Source: Chitinophaga horti (lineage in GTDB: Bacteria; Bacteroidota; Bacteroidia; Chitinophagales; Chitinophagaceae). From it: DNA of 64,000 bases. Made by a program: the position numbers and the translations under genes. The DNA is taken from positions 5,704,001 to 5,768,000 of the forward strand of contig NZ_CP107006.1 in assembly GCF_022867795.2 (NCBI RefSeq), read 5' to 3'. Positions 41,703 through 50,661 of the stretch are shown in pieces; position 1 is the stretch's first letter, and each line of letters starts with the position of its first letter. Below the pieces are notes generated by a model. The model searched no databases. It was not told where the DNA came from and saw only the letters and a list, made by a program, of their open reading frames with translations.

Positions 41703-43253
41703 TTGAATAAGGAACTTATTATTAATGCAGCACCGTCAGGTGTTGAAATTGCATTGCTGGAAGATAAGAAACTAGTGGAGCTGCATCATGAGAGCGGTAA
41801 CCCAAACTTCGCGGTAGGAGACCTTTACCTTGGAAAAGTAAAGAAACTGATACCCGGACTAAACGCCGCATTTGTTGATGTCGGTTTTGAAAAAGATGCG
41901 TTCCTTCATTATACCGACCTTAGCCCTTATGTTCGCTCCATTCTAAAGTTCACGCAGCTCGCCATCAGTGACAAATCGCCGGAAGGATTCGATTTCTCGA
42001 AATTCAAAAATGAAGCCGAGATTATCAAAACCGGTAAGATAACCGAAGTATTAGGCGGTAAACCTAATATCCTCGTCCAAATCCTGAAAGAGCCCATTTC
42101 TTCCAAAGGCCCCCGTCTCAGTTGCGAAATTTCTCTCCCCGGCAGATTCATCGTACTAACCCCGTTTAACGATATTGTTGCCGTTTCAAAAAAGATTCAT
42201 TCTTCCGAGGAAAGAAAACGCCTGCAGAAAATAGTGGAAGCGATCAAACCTCCGAATTTCGGGGTGATCGTGCGTACCGCCGCCGAAGGAAAGAAAACAG
42301 CCGAACTGCACGAAGACTTAGTTACACTGGTAGAAACCTGGAAAAATATCCAGACGAACCTGCACAATGCACAGCCGCCACAGAAGATCCTGAGCGAGCA
42401 AACGAAAACGACCAGCATCCTCCGCGACCTGTTGAACGAAAGTTTCAACCGCATCGTGATCAACGATAAAAACATCTATACCGATACTAAAACGTATATC
42501 CAGAAGATCGCACCGGAAAAGCAGGACATCGTATCCTACTACCATAACGGCGCACCCATCTTCGATAGCTTTGGCGTAACCCGGCAGGTGAAGGCATCGT
42601 TTGGTAAAACGGTAAACCTGGATAGCGGTGTATACCTTATCATCGAAGCCACGGAAGCGCTGCACGTAATCGATGTGAACAGCGGCTACAAAAGCTCCAG
42701 CAACAACCAGGAGCAAAACGCCCTGGCCAGCAACCTCGAGGCAGCAGCCGAAATTGCCCGTCAACTCCGCCTGCGCGATCTCGGTGGCATTATCATCATC
42801 GATTTTATCGATATGAAGTTGCCAGAGAACAAGAAAGCGGTGTACGAGGCGATGGAACGTTTCATGGCGCAGGACCGGGCTAAGCATACCATTCTGCCCA
42901 TTTCTAAATTCGGGTTGATGCAGATCACCCGCCAGCGCGTAAAACCAGAGGTAACGATCTCGGTTGCGGAAGATTGTCCGGCCTGTAAAGGCACTGGTAA
43001 AATCGGCGCTTCCATGCTCATCGTGGAAGACATCGAGAAAAACCTGCAGTACCTGCTTAACCACCAGCATAAAGGCCTTAGCATCCGCATCCACCCGATA
43101 TTGCACGCCTATCTTACAAAAGGATGGCTCAGTTCCCGCCAGTGGAAATGGTATTTCCGCTTTAAGAAATGGATCAAACTCGCGGCCGATTCTAACTATC
43201 ACCTTACCGAGTACAAGTTTTTCGACGCCAACGACGAAGAAATCAAACTATAG
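41703..43253 (+). CDS. rng: Ribonuclease E/G family endoribonuclease
   Basis: Protein of 516 residues. S1 domain (GNPNFAVGDLYLGKVKKLIPGLNAAFVDVGFEKDAFLH), a DNase I-like catalytic part with the metal-binding Asp in HVIDVNSGYK and IIIDFIDM, and the zinc-link cysteines CPACKGTG. It cleaves single-stranded RNA, maturing rRNA and decaying mRNA. The start is TTG at 41703: a stop codon lies five codons upstream in frame and no ATG exists between, so TTG is the only reasonable start (MNKELIINAAPSGVEIALLED). A terminator follows. Confidence 0.95.
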   Translation: MNKELIINAAPSGVEIALLEDKKLVELHHESGNPNFAVGDLYLGKVKKLIPGLNAAFVDVGFEKDAFLHYTDLSPYVRSILKFTQLAISDKSPEGFDFSKFKNEAEIIKTGKITEVLGGKPNILVQILKEPISSKGPRLSCEISLPGRFIVLTPFNDIVAVSKKIHSSEERKRLQKIVEAIKPPNFGVIVRTAAEGKKTAELHEDLVTLVETWKNIQTNLHNAQPPQKILSEQTKTTSILRDLLNESFNRIVINDKNIYTDTKTYIQKIAPEKQDIVSYYHNGAPIFDSFGVTRQVKASFGKTVNLDSGVYLIIEATEALHVIDVNSGYKSSSNNQEQNALASNLEAAAEIARQLRLRDLGGIIIIDFIDMKLPENKKAVYEAMERFMAQDRAKHTILPISKFGLMQITRQRVKPEVTISVAEDCPACKGTGKIGASMLIVEDIEKNLQYLLNHQHKGLSIRIHPILHAYLTKGWLSSRQWKWYFRFKKWIKLAADSNYHLTEYKFFDANDEEIKL

Positions 43254-43271
43254 AATAGTAAAACTGCTTTT

Positions 43272-43310
43272 AACGCGTCCCATCTGTTAAAGATGGGACG
43301 CGTTGTTTTA
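43272..43310 (+). terminator. Intrinsic terminator of rng
   Basis: Perfect 14-bp stem AACGCGTCCCATCT / AGATGGGACGCGTT (43272-43285 with 43291-43304), T-rich tail. Confidence 0.9.
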
Positions 43311-43371
43311 TTATATTTATCGAACTAATGCACCCGGTGCCCTGTTATAGGCTTTAACTATTTTATCTTTC

Positions 43372-45015
43372 ATGATTACACGTTCTGTATTGCTCCTTAT
43401 GTTTGCCGCCATGGCAACGGTATCCTGCCAACGAAATGCTCCTAAAAAGCAGCCAGTGGTAAGGGATACAACACACTATACCCAAGAAGAATACATTTCA
43501 CTCACGCTTGACAGTAACCTGCTGAATAGTTATCTCGCACGGGATACGCAGTACGCCGAATATATCCGCGACTTTTATCGCCGCAGGGACTTTCACTTTG
43601 CATGGATCAACGAATCTGGTGTAACGGAGCAGGCAGGTAGCTTTATCAATATGATGGGTACGGATGCGTCGTACGGTATTGCCGCCGCAGACTCAGTTCT
43701 ACAGGCAACTTTCGATACGCTGAGCGCTCGTGGCGACAGACTGAGACCTTCCGATACGACTATTCCACGTGCCGAATTGCAGATGACGGCACGCTTTTTC
43801 CATTACGCCAGCAAAACCTGGGGCGGATTAACTTCCGATAAAGCACGTGACCTGGAGTGGTACATCCCCCGGAAGAAAATAGACATGGGCAGCCTGCTCG
43901 ACTCGGTTGTAGCCACTAAGTCGGGCAACATGGCGGGCAAAGAGCCGGTGAACCGCCAATACAACCTGCTGCGCGAACGCCTGGCAAAACTTTCTGCGCA
44001 GGAAGGTAAGGGATGGGATTCTATCAAAGCAGATAAGAAAACCTATAAAAAGGGCGACTCGGCAAGGGTGGTTTCCGATGTAAAAGCCCGACTGCTCGTC
44101 CTCGGCGACCTACAGCAACAAGACGCGTCGCCGTTATTCGATGTGGCGCTCGATTCGGCCATCCGTACTTTCCAGGCGCGTCATGGGTTAACCGTAAATG
44201 GCCAGCTTAACCAAAGCACGCTGAACGCATTGAACGTATCACCCGCCAGGCGCATCCGCCAGATACTGGTGAATATGGAGCGCATCCGCTGGGTACCTGT
44301 AGATCCGGGTGGCAATTACATCCTGGTGAACATACCGGAGTTCCGCATGCACATCTATGAAAATGATAAACTGGCGTGGAGCAGCAATGTAGTGGTAGGT
44401 ACGCCCGCCAACAGCACCGTTATTTTCAGCCGGGAAATGAAGTACGTCGTTTTTGCACCTTACTGGAACGTGCCGCCCGGCATATTGGGCAGCGAAGTAT
44501 TGCCCGGCATCAAGCGCAGCACGGGCTACCTGGCCCGCCATAATATGGAAGTGGCCGGAGCAAGTGGCAATGTGATCAGCCCGGGTTCGATTAACTGGAG
44601 TAAATACACGGCGCGAAATTTCCCCTACATCATCCGCCAGAAACCAGGCGGCGCCAATTCGCTGGGTAAGGTGAAATTCCTGTTCCCGAACGAGTACAAT
44701 ATATACCTGCACGATACGCCGTCCAAAGGGCTGTTTAACGAAACCAAACGCTCGTTCAGCCACGGTTGCATCCGCGTGTCGGAACCAAAACGACTGGCCA
44801 TGTACCTGTTGCGTAACGACAGTGCCTGGACCGAAAAACGGATCGATGCGGCTATGAATGCGACGAAAGAGCAGTATGTAACGTTGAAGTATAAACTACC
44901 CGTGTTCATCGGTTACTTTACCGCGTGGGTAGGCAGCGACGGACAACTCAACTTCCGCGATGACGTGTATGGCCACGATGCGAAACTGGCAGTAATGTTG
45001 TTTGGTAAATCGTAA
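43372..45015 (+). CDS. L,D-transpeptidase with peptidoglycan-binding domain, lipoprotein
   Basis: Protein of 547 residues of the YcbB/LdtD type. Lipoprotein signal (MITRSVLLLMFAAMATVSC), a scaffold region, a peptidoglycan-binding domain (about 240-290, IRTFQARHGLTVNGQLNQSTLNAL) and a YkuD catalytic domain (about 315-500). The catalytic domain has IYLHDTPSK near 447 and SHGCIRVSEP with the catalytic Cys near 466. It makes 3-3 crosslinks, which can bypass beta-lactam-sensitive transpeptidases. Single gene, convergent with the CPBP gene 8 bp away. Confidence 0.93.
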   Translation: MITRSVLLLMFAAMATVSCQRNAPKKQPVVRDTTHYTQEEYISLTLDSNLLNSYLARDTQYAEYIRDFYRRRDFHFAWINESGVTEQAGSFINMMGTDASYGIAAADSVLQATFDTLSARGDRLRPSDTTIPRAELQMTARFFHYASKTWGGLTSDKARDLEWYIPRKKIDMGSLLDSVVATKSGNMAGKEPVNRQYNLLRERLAKLSAQEGKGWDSIKADKKTYKKGDSARVVSDVKARLLVLGDLQQQDASPLFDVALDSAIRTFQARHGLTVNGQLNQSTLNALNVSPARRIRQILVNMERIRWVPVDPGGNYILVNIPEFRMHIYENDKLAWSSNVVVGTPANSTVIFSREMKYVVFAPYWNVPPGILGSEVLPGIKRSTGYLARHNMEVAGASGNVISPGSINWSKYTARNFPYIIRQKPGGANSLGKVKFLFPNEYNIYLHDTPSKGLFNETKRSFSHGCIRVSEPKRLAMYLLRNDSAWTEKRIDAAMNATKEQYVTLKYKLPVFIGYFTAWVGSDGQLNFRDDVYGHDAKLAVMLFGKS

Positions 45016-45023
45016 CGAGGCAT

Positions 45024-45776
45024 CTAGTTTTTCGCCCGTTGCAGCAGGTAGTAGGCGGGTGGCAGTAGCATACAGGCAGCCAGTATCAGCAGGAAATAAA
45101 GCATTTCACTGTTAAGCGCCTCGGCCAAACCGTCGTTGCCGGAGGCCAGCATCGCTACGACGGCCATGTTATATATCACATGTGCGACGATCGGGTAGCA
45201 TAGCTCTCGTGTACGCAGGTAAAAAAAGCCACATAAAAGGCCCAGCAAAAATTTAGGAATAATAAATGCGGGGTTAAGTGTGGCGATGGCGTATATAATC
45301 GTCGTTTGTAACAGCGCCCGCGAAGAGGGATTGGTTTTGAGCAGTGCTTCCAGGATGATTCCCCGGAAAAGTATTTCTTCCAGTATGGGTAATAATAGCG
45401 ACGATCCGATGATGGCCGCCACAGAATCTGCCTGTACTGTCGCAAAGCTAATGGGCGCGAAGGAGGGCAACGGTATCAGTTTTAATAAAATATCACGCAC
45501 GACGAAAAGCGCTAAAGGCATCACGATCGCCAACATTAACAGTAAAGGTTGTACCTGCGTACGTGTCTTTATCTGGAAGTTTTCGGACTGGGCAGTCAGC
45601 ATATAGGTGATGATGACTACGCAGCTAAGGGCGTAGCTCCAAAGACCGGGTTGCAACACGGGTGTAATAAATAAGAGAAACAGTGTGCTGCTGAATATGA
45701 ACAGCGCAATATAAAGTTTGGCCAGGATGAGCCATGCCGTTTTTAACGGTATTCCGTTTAGGCTGCTAACTCGCAT
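45024..45776 (-). CDS. CPBP family membrane protein with an altered motif 2
   Basis: Polytopic protein of 250 residues of the CPBP (CaaX protease/bacteriocin-processing, ABI) family. Motif 1 E133-E134-x3-R138 (LEEILFRGI) and motif 3 H199-x3-N203 (AHVIYN) are present. In motif 2, normally F-x3-H before L-N-P, the sequence reads Y162-AIA-T166-LNP, so a metal-binding His is replaced by Thr. The fold is clear, but peptidase activity is doubtful. No bacteriocin gene is adjacent. Confidence 0.88.
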   Translation of the reverse strand: MRVSSLNGIPLKTAWLILAKLYIALFIFSSTLFLLFITPVLQPGLWSYALSCVVIITYMLTAQSENFQIKTRTQVQPLLLMLAIVMPLALFVVRDILLKLIPLPSFAPISFATVQADSVAAIIGSSLLLPILEEILFRGIILEALLKTNPSSRALLQTTIIYAIATLNPAFIIPKFLLGLLCGFFYLRTRELCYPIVAHVIYNMAVVAMLASGNDGLAEALNSEMLYFLLILAACMLLPPAYYLLQRAKN

Positions 45777-45952
45777 AGTTTAATCAAGGTGTACGGTTCG
45801 GGTTACGACAATTATTGTCCTGATTCGCTAAACAGGGGAAATGAGTGTAAAACACGCAAATTAGTATAATTTACCAAGTTGTGCGCCTGTGGCTTTCCAC
45901 AGTTCCGGAAAGCCAGCAGATCAAAAGGCATGGAAAGCCGCGCCGAACATGT

Positions 45953-45960
45953 TATTTTTG
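45953..45960 (+). promoter_or_regulatory. ridA -7 promoter box
   Basis: TATTTTTG, exact TAnnTTTG, 5 bp before the ATG; a TGG lies 19 bp upstream in place of TTG. Predicts an almost leaderless mRNA. Confidence 0.55.
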
Positions 45961-45965
45961 CCATT

Positions 45966-46346
45966 ATGGAAAAGCAGATCATAAAAACAAGCAACGCACC
46001 GGCTCCTATAGGCCCCTACAACCAGGCGATCAAAGCGGGTAATACCCTTTACATTTCCGGCCAGGTGGCTATAGATCCGGTAACCAACGAAGTAAAGAAA
46101 GGCGATGTAGTAGCGGAAACGCACCTGGTAATGAAAAACCTTCAGGCTATTCTTACCGAAGCAGGTTATACGTTTGCAGACGTGGTAAAGAGCACCATTT
46201 TTATCATGGACATGAACGATTTCGGCAAGATCAACGAAGTGTATGGTCAGTACCTCGATGGAAGCTATCCTGCCCGCGAAACGGTGCAGGTGGCAGGTTT
46301 GCCCAAAGGCGTGAGTGTAGAAATATCTATGATCGCCGTAAAATAG
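45966..46346 (+). CDS. ridA: RidA family enamine/imine deaminase
   Basis: Protein of 126 residues, family length. APIGPYNQAIKAGNTLYISGQVAID, NLQAILTEAGYTFADVVKSTIF and the C-terminal PARETVQVAGLPKGVSVEISMIAV with the conserved Arg of R-x-x-V and Glu. Hydrolyses reactive 2-aminoacrylate-type enamines made by PLP enzymes. ATG at 45966 matches the usual start; the longer frame runs through the promoter. Followed by the hydroxyacyl-CoA dehydrogenase-like gene 28 bp later. Confidence 0.95.
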   Translation: MEKQIIKTSNAPAPIGPYNQAIKAGNTLYISGQVAIDPVTNEVKKGDVVAETHLVMKNLQAILTEAGYTFADVVKSTIFIMDMNDFGKINEVYGQYLDGSYPARETVQVAGLPKGVSVEISMIAVK

Positions 46347-46374
46347 CCGGCACTAACACCAAACAATTTTGCGC

Positions 46375-47079
46375 ATGAACGTCCTCGTAATAGGCGATGA
46401 GCAGCGCTGGGAAGCGTGGAAGCAGGTTGCCGGAACGGAAAGTACGGAGTGGAAAGCGTTGGTTTCGGAGGTAGGAGATTGGATGCAATACCAGCTGGTA
46501 ATCGACCTTTCTTTCGACGAATTTCCAAACCGTGTTTTCGTATACCGCGATCTTCCCCACCTGACGGTGTTGGCCAATATGGTTAAAACCTCGTGGAAGA
46601 TAGTGCAGCAGACAGAAGGAATAAAAATCCCAACTAACGTGTCTGGTATGAATCTTTTGCCAGGATTTATGGACATGAAGGTAAAGGAAGTAACGCTCCC
46701 CACACCCGATCATCTGCCTCGTTTACAGGACGCCATGCAGCGTTTGGGATGGGCGTTCGAGGTAGTAGCCGACCAGGCAGGAATGGTGACACCGCGCGTG
46801 GTAAGTATGATCATCAACGAAGCCTATTATGCGTTGGAGCAAGAGGTGGCCTCCCGGGAAGATATCGACACTTCCATGAAACTGGGCACTAACTATCCGT
46901 ACGGGCCATTCGAATGGTGTGAAAAAATAGGCATCCGTGAAGTATTTGGCGTGCTGCACGCCGTACATACCGAAACGGGCAATGAACGATACCGCATTTG
47001 TGAACTGCTACGGGCAGAATACTTTCAGCAAATGGAAGCGCTCGTGGCCAACAGTGAAAATAGTGGCGCTGATACTTAA
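46375..47079 (+). CDS. Degenerate 3-hydroxyacyl-CoA dehydrogenase-like protein
   Basis: Protein of 234 residues. The C-terminal half (about 135-215, VTPRVVSMIINEAYYALEQEVASREDIDTSMKLG…GPFEWCEKIG) is a clear 3HCDH C-terminal domain. The N-terminal half is shortened: it begins MNVLVIGDEQRWEAW without the NAD-binding GxGxxG. At the place of the catalytic motif G-M-H-F-F-N-P it reads G91-M-N93-L-L-P-G, so the catalytic His is Asn. It therefore looks like a pseudoenzyme or a protein with a new role. It lies 28 bp after ridA and overlaps the start of tsaB by 17 bp, so it is probably cotranscribed with tsaB. Confidence 0.85.
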   Translation: MNVLVIGDEQRWEAWKQVAGTESTEWKALVSEVGDWMQYQLVIDLSFDEFPNRVFVYRDLPHLTVLANMVKTSWKIVQQTEGIKIPTNVSGMNLLPGFMDMKVKEVTLPTPDHLPRLQDAMQRLGWAFEVVADQAGMVTPRVVSMIINEAYYALEQEVASREDIDTSMKLGTNYPYGPFEWCEKIGIREVFGVLHAVHTETGNERYRICELLRAEYFQQMEALVANSENSGADT

Positions 47080-47740
47080 TATCGATACTGCAACCAGCAT
47101 AGGTTCCGTTTGCCTTGCGAACGATGGAGAGGTGTTGCAACTTATTCGTAACGCCGAACAAAAGGACCACGCAGCCAAGCTGCCATCCTTCATTCAGCAG
47201 GTGCTGGATGCCGCGCGCATCACTGCACGTGACCTGGATGCGGTGTGTGTAAGTGCCGGCCCAGGATCATATACCGGACTACGTGTAGGCGCCGCCACGG
47301 CTAAAGGCTTGTGTTATGCCTGGCGCAAACCTCTCATTGCAATTAGCACACTTAAGATGATGGCAAGTGGAATGATCAATACCGCAAAAGAACGGGAAAC
47401 CTTGTATTGCCCCATGATCGACGCCCGCCGAATGGAGGTTTTCACCGCAGTATACGATGCAGGCCTTCAGCCCTTGTTAGCCCCGCAGGCACTCATCCTC
47501 GATGATAGCTCCTACAGCGAATGGCTTAAAACAAAACAAGTATTGTTTTTTGGAGATGGTGCCGCTAAGTGGCAACCAGCGCTGGCGCACGAGCCCAATG
47601 CACTTTTCCCCCCATATGAGATTTCCGCCGCACATATGGCCCCCCTCGCCGATAAGGCATTCGGTCAAAATGATTTCGAAGACCTGGCTTATTTTGCCCC
47701 GCATTATCTGAAAGCCTTTTTCCACCCGGGAAGCAAATAA
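47063..47740 (+). CDS. tsaB: tRNA t6A biosynthesis protein TsaB
   Basis: Protein of 225 residues of the ASKHA fold (YeaZ), the partner that activates TsaD for threonylcarbamoylation of A37 in ANN-decoding tRNAs. MALILNIDTATSIGSVCLA at the start and CVSAGPGSYTGLRVGAATAKGL (about 65-86) are diagnostic. The start is GTG at 47063; longer frames from 46937 or 47054 extend into the preceding gene without family support. Overlaps the upstream gene by 17 bp, suggesting translational coupling. Confidence 0.93.
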   Translation: MALILNIDTATSIGSVCLANDGEVLQLIRNAEQKDHAAKLPSFIQQVLDAARITARDLDAVCVSAGPGSYTGLRVGAATAKGLCYAWRKPLIAISTLKMMASGMINTAKERETLYCPMIDARRMEVFTAVYDAGLQPLLAPQALILDDSSYSEWLKTKQVLFFGDGAAKWQPALAHEPNALFPPYEISAAHMAPLADKAFGQNDFEDLAYFAPHYLKAFFHPGSK

Positions 47741-47851
47741 GTACTATATACATATGTCATCAAAATGTCAAATATCGCTATTTTGGCGGTTTACGGGGCT
47801 TATATATTAAAAAAGAAGGTATAGAAATTTTTTTTATTGTGAGTAATATTA

Positions 47852-47859
47852 TAATTTTG
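47852..47859 (+). promoter_or_regulatory. -7 box of the ArsR-type gene
   Basis: TAATTTTG, exact TAnnTTTG, in a very AT-rich stretch; predicted leader about 85 nt. Confidence 0.5.
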
Positions 47860-47950
47860 TGTAATCAATATCCGAGATTGTTTTCTAACAGTCGCGTTTT
47901 TACTGTCCGTTGATCCCTGTCATTTCATTATTTTTTAAAATTATTTTGCG

Positions 47951-48310
47951 ATGGAAAAAACATTATTAACTACCTCTTCTAATACTCTTATTATTTCTAG
48001 GGGTAACAATGAAAAAGATCAGATCAAATTGGATTACATTGCCGTTAAAAAGGCAGCAATGGTCTTGAGAGCCATCAACCATAAGCTGCGCCAGCAGATG
48101 ATCAAACTGTTGGAAGATCACAAACGCATGACCGTGACTGAGATTTACGTTAAATTACGCCTCGAGCAGTCGGTTGCTTCTCAGCACCTGGCAATCCTCA
48201 GAAGGGCTGGTATCGTGATTACAGAGCGCGATGGCAAGTTTATCCATTATACTATCAACAAACAACGCATAGCTGAAGTAGCTAAGTTCGTAGAAGAGTT
48301 GGTAGGTTAA
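47951..48310 (+). CDS. ArsR/SmtB-like winged-helix regulator without cysteines
   Basis: Protein of 119 residues with an ArsR-type winged helix (about 30-115): ALRAINHKLRQQMIKLL-like first helices, MTVTEIYVKLRLEQSVASQHLAILRRAGIV as the recognition region and ITERDGKFIHYTIN as the wing. It has no Cys at all and no evident metal-binding His pair in the usual helix, so it cannot sense metals or persulfide through thiols as BigR-type relatives do. It is 200 bp upstream of the MBL-rhodanese gene but has its own promoter and terminator. Confidence 0.9.
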   Translation: MEKTLLTTSSNTLIISRGNNEKDQIKLDYIAVKKAAMVLRAINHKLRQQMIKLLEDHKRMTVTEIYVKLRLEQSVASQHLAILRRAGIVITERDGKFIHYTINKQRIAEVAKFVEELVG

Positions 48311-48348
48311 TATCTTTTTCAAGTCCGCTTGCGGCGCCAAACATATTG

Positions 48349-48385
48349 AAGGCTTTCTCACTTCGGTGAGGGAGCCTTTTTTGGT
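48349..48385 (+). terminator. Intrinsic terminator of the ArsR-type gene
   Basis: 13-bp stem (two G-T pairs) closed by a TTCG tetraloop, with a TTTTTT tail. Confidence 0.9.
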
Positions 48386-48488
48386 CTTATCCCACCGGCT
48401 ATACGGTCATCGATTTTACTCATATTCCCGCATGGTTATTAATCGTAACTTCATGCTCCCGGCGAAGCAGCCTTCCCGGCAGATTTAT

Positions 48489-48496
48489 TAACTTTG
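48489..48496 (+). promoter_or_regulatory. -7 box of the MBL-rhodanese gene
   Basis: TAACTTTG, exact TAnnTTTG, 15 bp before the ATG at 48512. Confidence 0.55.
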
Positions 48497-48511
48497 CGAA
48501 AATCAAAAACC

Positions 48512-49915
48512 ATGTTCATTAAGCAGTTATATACGAACTGCCTGTCAGAAGCAGCCTATTTCATTGAATCTGACGGTGTAGCTGCCGTAATTGACCCGTT
48601 GCGCGATATCGAAGTTTATCTCGAACTGGCGAAGGAGCGTAATGCAACCATTAAATACATATTTGAAACACACTTCCACGCCGATTTCGTTTCCGGGCAC
48701 CTTGATCTGGCCGCTGCCACTAAAGCACCGATCGTTTATGGCCCCGATACCGTAGCTGGGTTCGAGTTCCACAAAGCCAGCGACGGAGAAGTTTTTAAAA
48801 TCGGTAAGATCAGCATCACCGCTTTGCACACGCCCGGCCACACGCTGGAATCCACCTGCTACCTGCTGAAGGACGAAAGCGGGGCAGACCATGCCGTGTT
48901 TACCGGTGACACACTGTTCGTAGGCGATGTTGGCCGCCCGGACCTGTTTAGCGGTAACCTGCAAAAGGAAGATCTCGCGGCAATGCTGTTCGACTCCCTG
49001 CAAACAAAGATCAAAACCCTGGCAGATAACGTACTCGTATACCCGGCACACGGTCCTGGTTCGGCTTGCGGTAAAAACCTGGGCCCGAATACTTCCAGCA
49101 CCATAGGTGAGGAAAAGAGTACGAACTATGCGCTGAAAGCGGAAGACAAAGAAGCGTTCGTACAGGAACTCACTGCCGGACTTGCCGCGCCTCCGCAGTA
49201 CTTTCCTATCAATGCAAAAATTAATAAAGAGGGATACGACGCGCTGAATAATGTGATGGAGAAAGCCAATGTGGCACTGTCTATCGCAGACTTCAAACAA
49301 AAAGTAAAAGATGGCGCGGTGGTCCTCGATACCCGTCACGCGAACGTTTTTACCGAAGGTTTTGTGCCCGGCTCCATCAGCATTGGCCTGGAAGGTCGCT
49401 TTGCCGAATGGGCCGGCAGCCTGTTACCGTTCGACCAGCCAATGGTATTGGTTACCGAAGCCGGTAAGGAAGAAGAAACCATCGTACGCCTGGCCCGTGT
49501 AGGTCTGGACAAAGTAGAAGGTTACCTGGCCGGTGGATACGAAGCCTGGCAGGCCGCCGGCGAACGAATCGACCTGATCATCACGGTAGATCCGGATGAA
49601 CTGGCCATGGATATTCCACACGATAACCAATTGGTGGTGGTAGATGTGCGTAAGCCAGGTGAATTTGCAGATGGTCACCTGAAGGCAGCCATCAACCTCA
49701 CGCTCAGCGATATGACCGACCCCGGCAACCTGGCCGATTTTGAGGACACGCATAACCTGTATGTGCATTGCGCAGGCGGTTACCGTAGCGTCATTGCATG
49801 CTCGCTCATGAAAAGAGAAGGCATACACAACCTGCGTAACGTAGCGGGCGGTTATGGCAAATTGAAAGAAACAAAAGGCATCGAAACCGTACAGGAAAAG
49901 AATGTGCTGAACTAA
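48512..49915 (+). CDS. MBL-fold persulfide dioxygenase-like protein with two rhodanese domains
   Basis: Protein of 467 residues. N-terminal metallo-beta-lactamase domain (about 1-240) with THFHADFVSGH near 52-62 and HTPGHT, FTGDTLFVGDVGRPDL and YPAHGPGS, the pattern of ETHE1-like persulfide dioxygenases. Then two rhodanese domains: the first (about 265-350) has no Cys in the active loop (VLVTEAG), while the second (about 370-460) has VHCAGGYRS with the sulfur-accepting Cys. Likely oxidises glutathione-type or protein persulfides and moves the sulfur. The ATG at 48512 is chosen over TTG 48494, which lies in the promoter box. Confidence 0.93.
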   Translation: MFIKQLYTNCLSEAAYFIESDGVAAVIDPLRDIEVYLELAKERNATIKYIFETHFHADFVSGHLDLAAATKAPIVYGPDTVAGFEFHKASDGEVFKIGKISITALHTPGHTLESTCYLLKDESGADHAVFTGDTLFVGDVGRPDLFSGNLQKEDLAAMLFDSLQTKIKTLADNVLVYPAHGPGSACGKNLGPNTSSTIGEEKSTNYALKAEDKEAFVQELTAGLAAPPQYFPINAKINKEGYDALNNVMEKANVALSIADFKQKVKDGAVVLDTRHANVFTEGFVPGSISIGLEGRFAEWAGSLLPFDQPMVLVTEAGKEEETIVRLARVGLDKVEGYLAGGYEAWQAAGERIDLIITVDPDELAMDIPHDNQLVVVDVRKPGEFADGHLKAAINLTLSDMTDPGNLADFEDTHNLYVHCAGGYRSVIACSLMKREGIHNLRNVAGGYGKLKETKGIETVQEKNVLN

Positions 49916-49943
49916 GTCGCCAATCTTTCTAAAAAATAAAATG

Positions 49944-49977
49944 AAGCAGGACAAACTAATTGTCCTGCTTTTTTTAT
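49944..49977 (+). terminator. Intrinsic terminator of the MBL-rhodanese gene
   Basis: Perfect 10-bp stem AAGCAGGACA / TGTCCTGCTT, 7-nt loop, six-T run. Confidence 0.9.
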
Positions 49978-50139
49978 TGCATGCTCATGAATCAGATACG
50001 TATGTAATAATCTGTTATATAGCAAATATATTAATTATTCTATATTTCATATACATCTGCGAAACAATTATTTAAAAGCATCGGTTGAACCGTCTTGGCG
50101 CGCGATTTGTTTTTCTAAGGGACAAAAAATTTTACCATC

Positions 50140-50634
50140 ATGAAGAACAAATCCATCTTATTCGCCTGCCTTCTTTCCCTCGGCCTGGCAGCCTGCGGAC
50201 CAAATGACACCAAAATTAAACAGGAAGTGAGCGACAAGCTGACCACCACTGCGCCTACCACCACTGTAGATGTACAGAAAGGTGTAGTAACCCTCGGCGG
50301 TGAAGTGGCCGACGACGCCACTAAAGTAGCGGCGGAAGAAGCAGCTAAATCTGTAAAAGGTGTGAAATCTGTAACCAACAACATTATGGTTACTCCCGCC
50401 CAGGTGATGGCTCCCCCGCCGCCGCCAGTGGACATTAACCCCGACGAAAAAATCAGGATGAGCGTTGACTCCGCCATTACGGCCAGCGGCGTAACTGGTG
50501 TTACAGTAGCTGTAGCCAATGGTGAAGTTACCTTAACCGGCGAAGTGTCTAAAGACGACCTGAAGAAAGCACGTCAGGCTGCAGACCAATCAAAACCCAA
50601 AAAGGTGATCAACAACCTGACGGTTAAAAAATAA
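50140..50634 (+). CDS. Lipoprotein with two BON domains
   Basis: Protein of 164 residues: lipoprotein signal (lipobox LAAC), two BON domains (about 27-82 and 105-162) each with the V-x-G-x-V-T-L-x-G-E-V strand (KGVVTLGGEV and NGEVTLTGEV), separated by a Pro-rich linker (PPPPPV). BON domains bind phospholipid or other envelope surfaces. It lies 27 bp before the LysM gene on the same strand, probably one operon for envelope stability. Confidence 0.9.
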   Translation: MKNKSILFACLLSLGLAACGPNDTKIKQEVSDKLTTTAPTTTVDVQKGVVTLGGEVADDATKVAAEEAAKSVKGVKSVTNNIMVTPAQVMAPPPPPVDINPDEKIRMSVDSAITASGVTGVTVAVANGEVTLTGEVSKDDLKKARQAADQSKPKKVINNLTVKK

Positions 50635-50661
50635 TTCTGGTAACCATTTAAATGTAATCCC

